Source of the DNA: Volvox africanus
Lineage: Eukaryota > Chlorophyta > Chlorophyceae > Chlamydomonadales > Volvocaceae
Direction of reading: 5' to 3'
Assembly: GCA_030268105.1 (NCBI GenBank)
Contig: BSDZ01000103.1
Coordinates: 1,182,501-1,246,500 of the forward strand
Length of the DNA: 64,000 nucleotides
Shown: piece by piece, positions 1 to 12,623 of the stretch
Position numbering within the stretch: the stretch's first letter is position 1
How the letters are laid out: the number at the start of each line of letters is the position of its first letter
Made by a program: the position numbers and the translations under genes
Notes under the pieces: generated by a model
Told to the model about the DNA's origin: nothing
What the model saw: only the letters and a program-made list of their open reading frames with translations
The model's database searches: none

Positions 1-467
1 TCCTTCCCCATGAGGAAAGTTTATGTGTAAACTTTGTGTAAGTTCTATTTTTTATTTTTCAGGAAATATTGCATATTTCTTCCGTAATTGGAGGGAAAAG
101 GGAAACTATTCTTGGTATTGGTTTGATGTAACAAGGGCTAGAAATGCAGAAACCGATCTAAGGGATGAGGGAGAATTGCGATGTGGGTGGGGTAAGGCTA
201 TCGGGAGGGTGTTGGCTTCAGAGTGGTTTCCCTTCCTTCCCCATGAGTCCAGCGGATTTTTATGTGCTGCTGCCCAGCGGTACTTAGGAATTCCTCACTG
301 TTGCAGCCACCATCAGGATATGCCCGTCCGAAACGACTACCGTGCTACTCATTTAGGCGGCCACCCCATCCCGAATCGGATTCTGATACGCTGTGATGAT
401 TGATGGTATCATTACGAGCACTCTCCCTTTTGTCCCCCCCCCCTGTTTCCACATCCCGCCTCTCTAG
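1..467. other. Non-coding, probably intron of the gene ending at 853
   Basis: No coding exon could be recognised. The stretch ends in a pyrimidine-rich run and an AG that serve as the 3' splice site of the exon starting at 468, so it is best read as intron of an amidinotransferase-like gene whose 5' part lies outside the window. The open frame across 23-403 has no recognisable protein character. Confidence 0.5.
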
Positions 468-853
468 GGAGAATGTTGAGTTCTCTGCCTTCATCTCGGG
501 CGAGGGCTACCACATCATCCCCATCAGCAACGAGCATCAGCTGCAGTATGCCTGCAACGTGCTCAACCTGGGCGAGTCGCGTATCATCTCCGTGCATCCA
601 CAAAGCGCTCGCCAGATTGTGAAGGACCCGCGCTTCAATGGTGACGTGCAGGTAACCCGACAGCAGCCGGGCTTCGAGTTGACATGTAGTTTTCATATGC
701 TTCTCATAAAGCTTCAATCTCCTATCATCGATCCTCTGATCCCCAAACTACGGCTTTACCAACCCGCAGGTGATCGACTTTTCGTCCATTACGTCCATGT
801 ACGGCAGTGTCCATTGCGCGTCACAGGTAGTCAAGCGCATTCCTCGCAAGTAA
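468..853 (+). CDS. Amidinotransferase-fold protein, arginine deiminase-like (3' end only)
   Basis: Two 3' exons are visible, 468-651 and 770-853 (stop TAA 851-853), joined by a GT-AG intron. They encode about 89 residues: a segment around NVEFSAFISGEGYHIIPISN, then a stretch with RIISVHPQSARQIVKDPRF, then the end VIDFSSITSMYGSVHCASQV plus a short basic tail. The GSVHC motif followed by a hydrophobic strand and the chain end matches the position of the catalytic cysteine in the guanidino-group-modifying superfamily (arginine deiminase, agmatine deiminase, DDAH). Members hydrolyse arginine or related guanidines through a covalent thiouronium intermediate. I cannot tell which substrate applies, because the N-terminal binding residues are outside the window. 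The frame is consistent across the junction. Arginine deiminase is my best guess, with agmatine deiminase or DDAH as alternatives. Confidence 0.6.
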
Positions 854-3800
854 GCGCTGCTGTCGCTGTTGCTGTTCAAGTCGATGTGCCATTGTCAATG
901 TCGTTGTCGACAGGGGGTCATTTCCACTTACTTTCCAACACAAGAGCACCAGGGTCTAATTAGGGTGGGGCGTTGATGTAGGGTAGTGTGTATACAGTGC
1001 GTGATGACGCGGCCCTGGCAGCAGATGCGACGACGATACTTGAAGCTATCACGAGGTAGGGATGTTTTTGCTGTGGGCTTGGAGTGTGCGGCGCGCAGAT
1101 GCGACAACACTTTTATGGACAAGGCAGACATATTTTTCCTGACATGCTTGGGGGTTGGAATTCAAAGGGTTTTGCAATTGAAGAAAGAAAATAGTGCGAG
1201 TGGTGTTGGGGCATGTAGACAAGAAGTAAGGGGCCCGTGGACAACTGCTCGCTTCAAGGGCCACGGTTGCAGAAAAGGCCTTGTTGGTGCTATTCGTCTA
1301 GGCATGGATACTGGCATTAGTCTTGTTAGCTGGTGATGCTGGTGGGTAACGCGCTTGCAACGGCGGAGAATCTTCCGCAGAGGTAAAGGCAGCGGCGGTA
1401 GACCGGTTAATGGGATGTGAAATGCATGCGCAGGGGGATATGCAGGCAGGCAGGGACGGTGCTAACAAGCATAATAAGCTAGCCAGGTAGTTGGTTGGCT
1501 TGACCACGCAAATAAACGGTTAGATGTCTTCATCTCCAGCCGTGTTGTGGTCCGTACGTCATGAGTAGCTCGGCTGTCGTTGTGTCAAAGGAAGGTTATT
1601 TGGTCAGGCGAAGCAGACACCGTTGAGCCTCTAAGGCAGCTTTTTTACAGCGGACACAGTATACTGTATAGCTTCTTGGGGGCACCGGAGGTTTGGAAAA
1701 CGATGGACCCGGTGATGGGAACTCACGGGATGGAGAAGGGGACGGGCCCGGTCATTGGAAGCCATAGGCACAGGACAAGGATGATGCACGAAGATATAGT
1801 CAGTGCCTACAGGGCTGGTCTAACATGGGCGCGGTACGGAGGCCCAGTGCTTTGCTTTTTTTTTGCTTGTGTGGATGCCCTGCATGGCAGTCACTACGCC
1901 TGCTAAGGGCGTAGACGTAAAATTTGCAAGAGTATCAGGTAAAGAAGTCCTAGAGGCGACTGTGCTACACTCGCATGTGCCGGAATGGCGCAATACGCCC
2001 AACTCCTTAGACCGTGGGCATTGATCCATTGAGCGCGACCCCGATTCCTTTAGCTGTTTCCCTTTCTACAAGCTGAGCTGACTTCTCGTGCCTGGATCAT
2101 CCCCACTGTCCGTTACCTCACTCCTGAACCCTGCAAGGGGCATTGGTCAGCTGCTTTGCAACCCGTCCCCAGGACGGGGCATCATTCACATTAGTCGGAT
2201 TGGAGCCCCTTAAACTGCTGATTAGACGAATAACGATTGAGGCCAATTTTGCCAGCCTCTGCTGTGGAGGTTAGGGAGCGACGACGGCGGGCACACCACT
2301 GTGTCCCCTCCTGTGCGGGTTGTTTCCTGACCTTATGGGAGTCCGTGTACTAATCTCTGCTCCTCCATCTCCACACTCGTGCGCCTATGGAGTCAGGGCC
2401 TTGGGCCTCGAGGATGCCGCCATCACAGATTTGGAGCTCTGAGTGGTATGATTTCCGGGGCGCTACTGGTATTGTGAGAGTGTGCGGAGCTACGCATTGC
2501 GCGGTAAGCAGTCCTGCTTACGTACTCGCACCTTTTCGTGCTTGCTAATGGGAGAGACCGAGTGCCAGGATGTATGTGCGGTCACTCGTTCATACCCTTC
2601 GTCTAGAGAGTCGGCAGGCGTCTTTTGTCGCTAATAGCTACTTGTTTATGATGCGCTCCACGGTATCCGCGAGCGTTAATTATTATTTATATCTTGGGAG
2701 CGAGAGCTAGCTGGGGTTGTTTTGTAGCTCTACAGTGCGGCCTTGTGCTGTTCAATACGATTTCACGTTGGTGCTGCATCAGGTGCGCTGGTGTCGTAAT
2801 GGCACCTGTTTCTACAAGGCAAAGGTGCGGTAGTTACGGATGTATGGTGGTGTGGTGCGCGCCACAAGCTTTTGGCAATTATGTCTAGTCACCGAGCAGC
2901 AAGCGGAGGCGAAGGGCTGGCAGTCCCATTGCCGGGAAATTCCGTAAATGAAAACGGCCCGGCTGTTTTCACCATGCCGATACTCGCCTGCCTTGTACTC
3001 GCTCCCAGATAATGAGAATAATATATTCTTAGCTTTCAATTCGCGGGATTTCTTACCAGACGATGGAATGGTGGTGTTTGTTCACGTCCATGGACCATGC
3101 CACCGACGAATTGCACAAAGATGCACAGTGCGGCAGTTATCGGGGTACATGGAGCTGTGAACCCCGGAGCCCTGGAGCGAGAGCTTGTTTCTCCCTTCAC
3201 GTGGCCCAGCCGTGGTTGTAGCAGAACGTGTTTGTTTATCATATTGAAATGACCCACGGGGCATTCTGATTGCACTTTAGCTGTCGTCCTAGTCGGCAGC
3301 CGGTTTGGTCTGTACGATCTACCACGTATAGGGTTTAGAATTATACAGATAACCGTAGCAAGATGTTCAGCTGCTAAGCTGATCCTGTACGCACGCATGC
3401 TGACCCTAACAGTCGTGGTAGGGAATGAATGGAAGGCACCCATGGTGTCGTAGTCTGGTTGTGTCCTTTCTGCCTGTCTGAATGACTGAACGCGTATTAA
3501 GCCCACAACCTTCGCTGCAGCAAGGCGCACAACGTACAGACAAAGGTACTGTTGGGGGTGGTACTCTGTGCTTAAAAAGACTTGCGCCCTGCCCTCTCTC
3601 AAACCCTCCGGTTTGATAAAAACGGCATCAGCGCACCTAGCCTGAAGAGATGCAGTAAATGCTAGAAGCTCATCTTCTGGCGGTCTTCCGCCGATGTTAC
3701 GCTGATATGGCTTTCCTGTAGAGCTTCGGAAGGCGGTTGCAAGGCTTACGAGGTATCGCATGTAAAGGGTTTCCTCCTGGAGGTGCGGCCGGGTGCTATA

Positions 3801-4579
3801 CCGTTGTAACGGACGCAACTTACCCTCTCCTGAGGGAAAGGATGCTCCTGCATAGTGATTTAGATGTAACAAGTGGCTTTCAATACACAAAGGGTACTTC
3901 TATGGCACGACGTCAGACTCAAAGCCGAACGAATATCGCTAAATTGAACTGATGAGGGATGTTTAAAACTGAAACACCGACGATCGCCCACGTCCGAGTA
4001 TCAATTACCATGAATTAACAGATTCTCAATTTGCACCTCCCTCTTCTCATTTGCTTGAATTTGTGAAGCATTTTCCAGATACAGTTCCCATTACACTTTC
4101 AGATGCGTAAGTTTAGGAAGGCAATCATCTGATGTACGGCACCTTTGGCGTTACGTGTAAGAGGACTTTGAAGGTCTGAAATAAAAGCATCGCCTCTTGC
4201 TTGAAGCCAGATCAGAGGACTGTTCATAAGTCTTGGCGATACTTTTGGAAATGCAGGTAGGAAGTCCTCCACTCTGAGCCTAAATGCTGACGCCGCAGCC
4301 GACCCTGTCATTTCTTGGCAATTTGGTTAGGTGCCGGACCTACATATGCAATTGAAGCTGCGCATTAAATAAATGACCAGATCTACACTATAGCCGTTGA
4401 GCGCCCAAGTCTCCTTGCGGCGCCGTGCGAGTTTACCACGCTTGCGCATCGGTCGTGTGTAACGCCTAGCAGCCCGTTTCGCAGCCTACCCATATTTATC
4501 AGTTCTCTGTCCTCCGTACTTTGACTGAGAGCCAACACATACTTAATTCGTCGCTGGTTCCCTTTGCTTGCAGACCCAA
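854..4579. other. Intergenic region, no confident gene
   Basis: This 3.7 kb holds no exon I can assign. The longest open frame is on the minus strand (3890 to 3036, 284 codons). It has no recognisable motif and is rich in Arg, Leu and Ala, as chance frames in this composition are. A shorter minus-strand frame (4311-4099) also resembles nothing known. Together they could be remnants of a degraded gene or transposon, but nothing supports an annotation. A small perfect inverted repeat, CCCC-AGGA-CGGGG-like, lies near 2165-2180. The last about 80 bases before 4580 end in a TTGCAG acceptor, which suggests a 5' UTR intron of the biotin carboxylase gene. Confidence 0.5.
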
Positions 4580-7500
4580 ATGCGCTGCGGAGGACGCTGC
4601 TTCAGCGGCCGCCAGGCTGCCTCGCGCCAGATGTTGCTGGTGCCAGCCAAGGGAGTTGCTGGCGGCCGCAGCCGCGCTCAGGTTGCTGCACAGGCGGCCT
4701 TCCAAAAGGTCCTCATCGCCAATCGCGGTGAAATTGCTGTGCGCGTTATCCGCGCCTGCAAGGAGCTCGGCCTCCAGACTGTGGCCGTCTATTCCATCGC
4801 TGACAAGAACTCCCTGCACACCCTGGTGCGTTTTGGTATTTGTACCTTACGGACAGTTAGGGGAGATAACGGCTACGCATGGCTGACCGCCTCGCAGTTG
4901 GCTGATGAAAAGTATTATAAGGCTTAACCCACGTGGTTGAGGGGGAAAGGGAAAAGGGTGGGGCAAGGGTTAATGACAGGGTTCAAGGTCGTTGTTGTCG
5001 TGAAGTTTGTTTGTCGGTAACAGGTTGGGATGAGGGTGGGAACTGGTCATCTGAATCGGAAATACACCAAACTCGGAGCGCCAGTGCCGTGCGAATTAAA
5101 TATGATCTATCGCCTGTCGTACTAGGTGAAGTGCTATCATGGCCAAAGGGGGCGCGTCCGTAAGGAGGAAGCAACATTACTGGCGCCACGATCGGGGAGA
5201 AGTGCATTGTGTGTATGCATGTGTGTCTGTGTGGATTCCCCGTTATCCGTTCCACGACATACACAGTGTAACACGGATTGCACGTGTCCTTGAGGACTCC
5301 TTTTCCCACCCTCCGCTGCCACTGCTGTGCCTCGCAGCTGGCAGACGAAGCTGTGTGCATCGGTGATGCCCCGTCGTCCGAGTCGTACTTGAATATCCCC
5401 AATCTCCTGGCTGCCGCCGTCAGCCGCGGCGCACAGGCCGTTCACCCGGTTAGTTGCTCGTGAATGAATTAGTTGTCTTTGTGAGGTTAAGGGTAGCGCG
5501 TGTCGTTGGATCAGGGTGGGGTGGAGGCGTGTGGGTTGTGTAGATTGCACGTCGTGTGTATTGCGTGTGGACACCGGGCAGGCTCTCGAGGAACCTAGGG
5601 AGCTCAAAAGCTCCATCAGGCAACAATAGCTGCTGAAGCTTATGGCGAATAAACCCTACGAGCGGTGCTTGCGTTTAAATGAACCGTGAGGTGCGATATT
5701 GGACTTTTGAAACGGGAGTTGGGAAGCTGAAATGTTGCCACCGAAAAGCACAACACACAATCAGTTTGACCCTTTACCCCTTCCCGTTTTTCCCTTTCCC
5801 CGGTGATTGGGAATTTCTTCGTTGCACACATCACATTGTGTGACAGTCCTCGTACGGCACAAAGATTTTTGGTCATGCCGTAAAAGGAACGTCTTTTTCC
5901 ATTTGTTCCCCTTCCCTGCCTGCGGTTCATGTGGAACTCTCGTTATACGCTTTGCTGTGCACTCAGGGCTACGGTTTCCTGTCGGAGCGTGCCGAGTTCG
6001 TTGAGATCTGCAACGACCATGGTCTGGAGTTCATTGGGCCAAAGCCTGTGCAGATTCGGCTCATGGGCGACAAGTCCACTGCCCGTGACACCATGAAGGT
6101 GCGTACGGTGCTGTGCATGTACGACACCGTACTGGTTATATCCATCCCAAATGTTCATGATGTATATGTATATGTTATATCTACATATACATGTATATGA
6201 TCTGTCGGCCGTACGATGTTGAAAGGGATTCGTTCGCTCCACAACCAGCTGTACAGCCCTTCTGCTGGGATCGTTTATACCTTCGGATAGATACGGCGTT
6301 ATCTGACGAATTCGAGATTTTACAACACCGCTGGGTTCGTTAGGCCTTATGGGGAAGGGGATTTTAATATTCAGGATGTTAACAGCGGCGGTATTCGTAC
6401 CACCAATCGCAGCCAGTCACCATGTGCCCATCCGTCTGCGTACCTTTTTGTCTGTCTGTCTGTGTTCGTCTGTCCGTCTGTCCCCGTAGAATGCTGGCGT
6501 GCCGACTGTGCCTGGTTCCGAGGGCCTTATCAAGGATGACGCCGATGCTCTGGATAACGCGAGCCGTATCGGCTACCCCGTCATGATTAAGGCCACGGCT
6601 GGTGAGATAGATGTTTTCAGAGCGATTGTTCGTCCGTCCGTCCGTCCGTTCGTATCGTTAACTTCGATGCCCTCATGACATGACATGGCATACACATAGT
6701 GCATTTGCTCGCTGTTTGCAGAGATATGAAAGAGATACATGAAACCAACACAGGAAGTTGTTGAATAAGGTGTCAGGGGATGAGCCCACATGCACCTTTA
6801 TCAGCTCCTCAAGTGGACGAGACCCCAATTTCACGAGATTCTTTGTGGAGGGCGACTGGACCCCAACCCATTTTAATGAATCCTCAAGAATCCTCAGCAG
6901 GAAAAACCGTTCAACCCCCCCTACCCCCCCCACACACACACTTCCACGTCGTCCGTACACCCCATGTCCTCACCCCCTCGTTCTGTCAGGTGGTGGTGGT
7001 CGCGGTATGCGTCTGTGCACGAAGGAGGAGGACCTGATGCCTCTGTACAAGCAGGTGGAACTGGCTGGGATTTGGGTGTGTCTGTTTCTGTGTCTGTGTG
7101 TCTGTTTGTGAGCATCTACTACATATCTAGCCGGGCTGGCTCTGGCGCGCGTGCGCGCACGTGTGTGTGTTCGTACAGATGTGTGTTTCAGGGGTCGAGG
7201 GACCGAACGGAGAATGGAAGGGGAGGGGGGGAGGGGGGACAAATACGGGAAGAGGGGTTTAGCTCTCTCTCTGGTTACGCAGAGTACGTGACCTTCATCC
7301 TGATTTGCACGTTCACGCCCCAACCCCTGCCTCCCCCCTGGTCCCCACCGCACCCCCTCAGGCGCAACAAGAGGCTGAGGCCGCCTTCGGCAACGGTGCC
7401 GTCTATATGGAGCGGTTCGTTCAGAACCCGCGTCACATCGAGTTCCAGGTGCGTGCGTTACGATTCCGGGCACACAGCTTCGCACATCCGTTCTGTTGTT

Positions 7501-10500
7501 GTTATTACGGGTGTTCGGGTGTTACACTGTGGCTGGGCGACTTGCCTGAAAGGACAAGCACCAGGGTCCCTGACCACGCGGCCGAACCACGTTGTGGGTA
7601 GGGGTAATGTTGGGGAGGGTGGTGGTGGGTGAGGTTGAGGACTTGACGACGCCGGGCACTTCGGGTTCTTTGTAATACACGTTTCATAACAACAAGTTAT
7701 CAAATGTATGTAGAGAGGGATTCAACACAAAAAGCTTATGAAACGTGTCTTCCTTCTTCCTCCTGATTTGTTGCGCTCGTGTGAATGAAAGAGTGTTACA
7801 CTGCCTGTGGGCGACTTGCCCTGCAAGGACAATCACCGGTAGTCTGGACCAGAGGTGTGTGTGTGTGTGTGTGCAAATCGCCTAAAGATATAATGTTATG
7901 GAAAGCATGACAAAATGTACATGCGAGCACTCGCGGGGTCATGTTTTCAAGGTTCCAAGGTTTATTGGTACGATATTGCAGGTGCTGGCCGACAAGTACG
8001 GCAACGTGGTCCACCTTGGTGAGCGCGATTGCTCCGTGCAGCGCCGAAACCAGAAGCTGGTTGAGGAGGCGCCCTCCCCCGCCCTGACCCCCGAGGTGGG
8101 TAATGGGGCCTGAGAAAGATAGTGTGTATGTGGCGTGTGTGCGTGTTGAATAAGAGGGGCTTATTGAATACTTTAGTGGGTGACGGGAGAGGCTGGAGAG
8201 GCGGGCTGAAATAGGGTGATTGTAAGAACGCGTTGATCAGGCAGATACATTGAATTATGAACAGGCTTAGGGTCTGTCTTGCCGTTAAGAGATCCAGATA
8301 GGGACTGGAACACATCTTCTTGGACCACCCTATGGACATGTCATTGGAACATCTCAGGTGCGTAAGGCGATGGGAGACGCCGCAGTGGCCGCCGCAAAGG
8401 CCATCGGCTATGTGGGTGTCGGCACCATTGAGTTCCTCTGGGAGAAGAAGGGCTTCTACTTCATGGAGATGAACACCCGTATTCAGGTGCGGTCGCGAAA
8501 GGAAACCCATGGAATCATTTTTTTATTACTTTCAATTCTTCTTTACTTCCACAAATAATTTATCGCTTTCCGATTACGATGTACGACTGGCTAGCATCCG
8601 CAACCGTTGCGTCGCATTTTAAGCTGATGCGCTCCGCTGCACCTAAACTGTCAAATCAGGGATAGCAAATTGTGTTGCAATCTGCTGCGGCGATCGTGAC
8701 CATGACATACAGTACAAAGATGTTTTCATTTAGGGTTGATACATTTCTCCAAACTTTCACTGAATTAACCAATTAATCAATGTAATGTTTGTCTGTTTGC
8801 GCTCAGGTGGAGCACCCCGTCACGGAGATGATCACGGGCGTGGACCTGATCCAGGAGCAGATCAAGGTCGCGATGGGCGAGCGGTTGACCCTCAAGCAGG
8901 AGGACATCACTTTCAAGGTTCGTATTGATACACGTTTGCGCGACGTGTGCGCTGTCGGAGACTCTGCGTATAGGTCTCGTTGCCTATTCCAGCCCTCCTG
9001 TGCCTGATTGAATCGCACACGCCCACTCCTGCTAAACATAGCCACAGATGGAAAAAAACAGATGTTGAATGTCTCTCAACGTCCAACTTTGGAAAAGGCC
9101 TACCCTTTCTTCCCACCGTTCTTCCCGCCGCTCCCCAGGGACACGCCATCGAGTGCCGCATCAACGCGGAGGACCCCTTCCAGAACTTCCGCCCCGGCCC
9201 CGGCCGCGTAACCACCTACCTAGCTCCAGGGGGCCCGAACGTCCGCATGGACTCGCATCTCTACCCCGACTACTTGGTGCCGCCCAACTACGACTCGCTG
9301 CTGGGCAAGCTCATCGTCTGGGGGGCAGATCGCCAGCAGGTGGGCCATTGGGCTGCCTCGGCAGAGCTATGCTGTAGTTGAAAGAATGAGAGGAAGAATA
9401 TGCCCCCAACCCATTCCCCTTACCAACCCTCAGCGCAACACTCTCAGGAAGCCTCTTCATTTAAGCTCTCCTTACCCCCTCTCTCCCCAACCAACAACAT
9501 TTGGGCCCGCCAGGCTATCAACCGCATGCTTCGCGCGCTCGACGAGCTCGTGATCACCGGCGTCCCCACCACCGCCTCCTTTCACAAGCTAATCCTGCAG
9601 AATGAGAGCTTCCGCCAGGGCGAGGTGCGGCCTGCTTGATCGAGTGCTACTGTTGGGGGGGTGTGAGGCCATGTATGGGTTTGATGATCTGTGCTGCACC
9701 CTCCCCCTGGTGCTTATTCCTGTGGCTTGTTTGTTGTCAGATGCCAATTTGTTCGTTTGCATCAGTGCCCCATTGTCCCTGATTGTCTTCCAGTCCGGCT
9801 CCTCTTCGGACCTCTCAGGCGCTCTTAGCCCTCTCGGGCCCAGCTGCCGCTGCGGATGCAGCCGTCGGATCCCTTCCTCTCTCTCTCCGTTGCTGTGTGT
9901 CTCTCTCTGTCTCTCTCTCCCTGTTTGATATTATCTACCCACCTGTTCTGTACCTCATCATTGCCGGCATCGTGTGTGTTTTACCCCTCCCGGCAGGTGG
10001 ACACGGGCTTCATTGTGAAGCACGCTGAAGAGCTCAAGGAGAAGCCCCCAACCCCCAAGGTGAGGACTGAGGGAGGGGCGGAGGAAAGAAAGGGTGGGGG
10101 CAGGGGGAGGGGTATCGTTTAGGGCAAAAGAAGCACCCCTTTCCCGTTCCCTGTTGGCTCTTGACGGTGTTAGGGCTTGTATTTTCGTAATTCCGCTAGC
10201 ACAAAGCGCTAGGCTACGCGCTGTTCGTTCGCAAACTCTCTCATTCCCTTTCATTCCTTGTCGAGCTCGAGGTCATCCGTCTTTGTTGTTGTCGCAAACG
10301 CCCTGCCAGAGCTGACCCAGCTCTGTTTGGAGTTGGTTTCATCATCCCGCCATCCGTTGTTTGGAAGCCTCGTTCAGAATTCCTGTGTAGGTTTTCCAAA
10401 CCCACTCGCCATTCCCTTTTTCGTCCCCTTCCACCCACTCGCCACTCCCTCCCTTCCTCTTCGCCCTTCATTTCCTGCAGGTCCGGGCTTACATGCGGGA

Positions 10501-10537
10501 GCTGGTCAAGAGCCGCAAGACTAAAGTCAAGGCGTAA
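4580..10537 (+). CDS. accC: Plastid acetyl-CoA carboxylase, biotin carboxylase subunit
   Basis: Thirteen exons: 4580-4825, 5338-5448, 5967-6098, 6490-6601, 6990-7054, 7362-7448, 7982-8095, 8358-8486, 8807-8917, 9139-9339, 9514-9624, 9997-10059, 10481-10537. They sum to 513 codons (512 aa), against about 450 for bacterial AccC; the extra is an Arg/Ser/Ala-rich N-terminal leader typical of a chloroplast transit peptide. The mature part starts at [20 protein letters not shown]. It contains [15 protein letters not shown], the Gly-rich ATP loop [42 protein letters not shown], the catalytic [14 protein letters not shown], and [13 protein letters not shown]. The enzyme carboxylates biotin on BCCP with ATP and bicarbonate, the first half-reaction of plastid fatty-acid synthesis. 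The ATG at 4580 is chosen because a TTGCAG acceptor sits just before it and the leader follows directly. All internal phases agree. The family assignment is essentially certain. Confidence 0.95.
7523..7600 (-). repeat. Dispersed repeat family R1, copy 1
   Basis: The segment contains GGGCGACTTGCC, AAGGACAAGCACC, and then a GC-rich stretch ending CCGAACCACG. It matches, in reverse orientation, the copies at 19500-19615 and 28445-28555, and it lies in the sixth intron of the biotin carboxylase gene. The 3'-half GGGCAAGTCGCCC core is itself nearly palindromic. Confidence 0.7.
7795..7855 (-). repeat. Dispersed repeat family R1, copy 2 (partial)
   Basis: This is a diverged partial copy of the same element about 200 bases downstream in the same intron, with GGGCGACTTGCCCTGCAAGG followed by ACAATCACCGG. 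It is followed by a short GT dinucleotide run (about 7855-7873). Confidence 0.6.
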
Positions 10538-12623
10538 AGGGGAAACGAAGAAGGAAGGGATGTTGGAGGGGAAGGCGGGGTGATAGGAGGGGGAAAGTCC
10601 TAAGCGGCACCGGAAGGGTGGCGCTGTGACCATCCCGACCCCACCCCACCCGGGCTCACCATCAGCGCGCCGCGAACTATACCGGACTGTTCAGTACCAC
10701 CGCCCGGACGGCAGCATTTCAACAGGCGACATGTAGAAGTACTGTGGGCAGGCGAGGGGAAAGCGCGCTGGGAGGGGGATCAGTGTATGCCACATCTGGC
10801 ATCTAAGCAGTATCACCAGCAGCAGGAGGAGGAGCGGGTGCTGGAGCAGGGCTGCCTTCCGGCGTTATGTACGGATATGAGAGAGCAAGCAGAGCAAGAT
10901 CGACTAAGTGTCGAGGTCCGGGTTGGTACGGCGGCGGGTGCACAGATGGCAGCTCGCAGAGCGCAAGGAGCCTTCTCTCCATCCTGAGCTCGTTCCGTTA
11001 GTCTGAGGAGTGGCCTTCCTTCCTCAGCCGCAGCCATCTGGCCTGCAGATTGCTGCCTCTTGATGGCTGCCCACGGGGTCATGTATGCCTGCTGTCCGGA
11101 TCCTAAGCCGCTTGGCGGTTGGAGGGTACCTCTCTCTGCACTCTTATACCTCTTCCCCTCGAACCACCTTCATGATGTCATTGCTGCGTGGTGCTGTGCT
11201 GTGTGTCATCTTGTGCTGTGCTGCGCTCGTAAAGCGTACGGCTTAATCGGCATGAAGATAAATCCGAAGAAATTTTCGAATTTCACTTTTTGATGGAAAT
11301 GCGTTTGTGCGTGTGGGCTTTGGCGCTCCAAGTCAAGCGACGGGGAGCTATTGAGGCTTTGGACGGTTTCGTTCGATTAACGATTCAAGCCCATAACCGC
11401 ATTGCCATATAGACAAAAGCAGCTAGCCAGCCGTGATTAGGCTATGTTAGTTGGTAGTATGGTAAGCGACCGACGACGGTACTGAACGGTGATGAACGTG
11501 GCTCTTTGCGATTGGTGTCGATGCGTTTTGCAGGTTTTGTCATTTGACCGACATTTGAAAGTTATACGAACGTGTAGAAGATTCGAGATATGCGGAAACA
11601 GATGAGGGGGAAGAGGTTATACGGAAAGGACCTTCAAGAATTTTGTACTGATCTTCTGTATATACCTATACGGTTCGTACACCTCGTACAACGTGTAACC
11701 AACCCTGTTTTCAGTCTCTCATCCTGTCAACCGCAGTCCCTTCATGTGAAGAATATTGTAATCACTAACTGCCATTACCAAAATGGTGCGTGAGGCCGTG
11801 GACGTGATGGTAGTGGTGGTGGTGACAGTGTCAGCTTCCTTATTTTTATATGCATGAATTTCCGGAACAATGCAACCGTGTGCCAGGTGACGCAACCTAC
11901 AATGTCCCAACGGTGACACAGACCACACCGCCTCCACCATGTAGTGCCGTGAAAACCTTCCCACTTCCGTGCCTTTACAGGTCCCCCTGCCAGTCCTGTT
12001 ATATCCCAACCGCAAGCTGCAATGATACACAGTTCCCATCACTGTCCACAACAAGTTTAAAAGCCCAAGACCCCAAATCCCTCCCATCTCTGCCATCCAA
12101 ATGACCAAACCACTTCTTCGAGCCCAATGTCCCGAAGTACCGAGTTGAGAGGCCTCCCTCCTCCCTCTCCCCTCAATTCCATAAACATAAGAAAGCGACA
12201 CAAAATCCCCTCCAGAATACATTTCGTTCGCATTGATTGATCGATGGATGGATGGATGGAGCGCACCAGCATATGTGCGGCTAGGGGATATAGCTCCATC
12301 CCCAACAGTGCAGCCATCACAATCCGGTGTGTGTGTTGGGAGGGGGAGGAAGAGAGGGAGGCAAGAGAAAGGGGAGGATGCCACGACGATGCATATTACA
12401 GGTTGTCCACTCCTGCTCAGAGCAGAGCGCCACTCGTGAGGTGAGATACCGACCGATAACTTGCTGCTGGCTGCTGCCTGGTTGCTGTATTCGTCCGAAT
12501 CTGCCTCTGCTACCGCTGCTGCTGCTGCCTCAGCTGCCGATGATGGGCGCCGATGGGTGCCGGACTACCCTTAGTGGCGTTTGTTGCGAATATTGCTGCC
12601 GCCTCTGCACACGATATTGCTGA
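10538..12623. other. Intergenic region and probable 3' UTRs
   Basis: This region lies between the convergent 3' ends of the biotin carboxylase gene (+) and the sulfotransferase gene (-). Nothing in it resembles a protein family. Open frames on either strand, including a minus-strand frame across 11719-12384, look like chance. It holds a short GGAT run near 12242-12260 and GAGGA-rich stretches near 12335-12375. I saw no tRNA or other structured RNA. Confidence 0.5.

Noticed and set aside
3036..3890. 284-codon minus-strand open frame
   Set aside because: It has no recognisable motif, no repeat structure and no supporting neighbour. It may be chance or a decayed element; not called as a gene.
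11719..12384. 221-codon minus-strand frame between the biotin carboxylase and sulfotransferase genes
   Set aside because: Its composition is that of random intergenic sequence, with no domain and no splice context.
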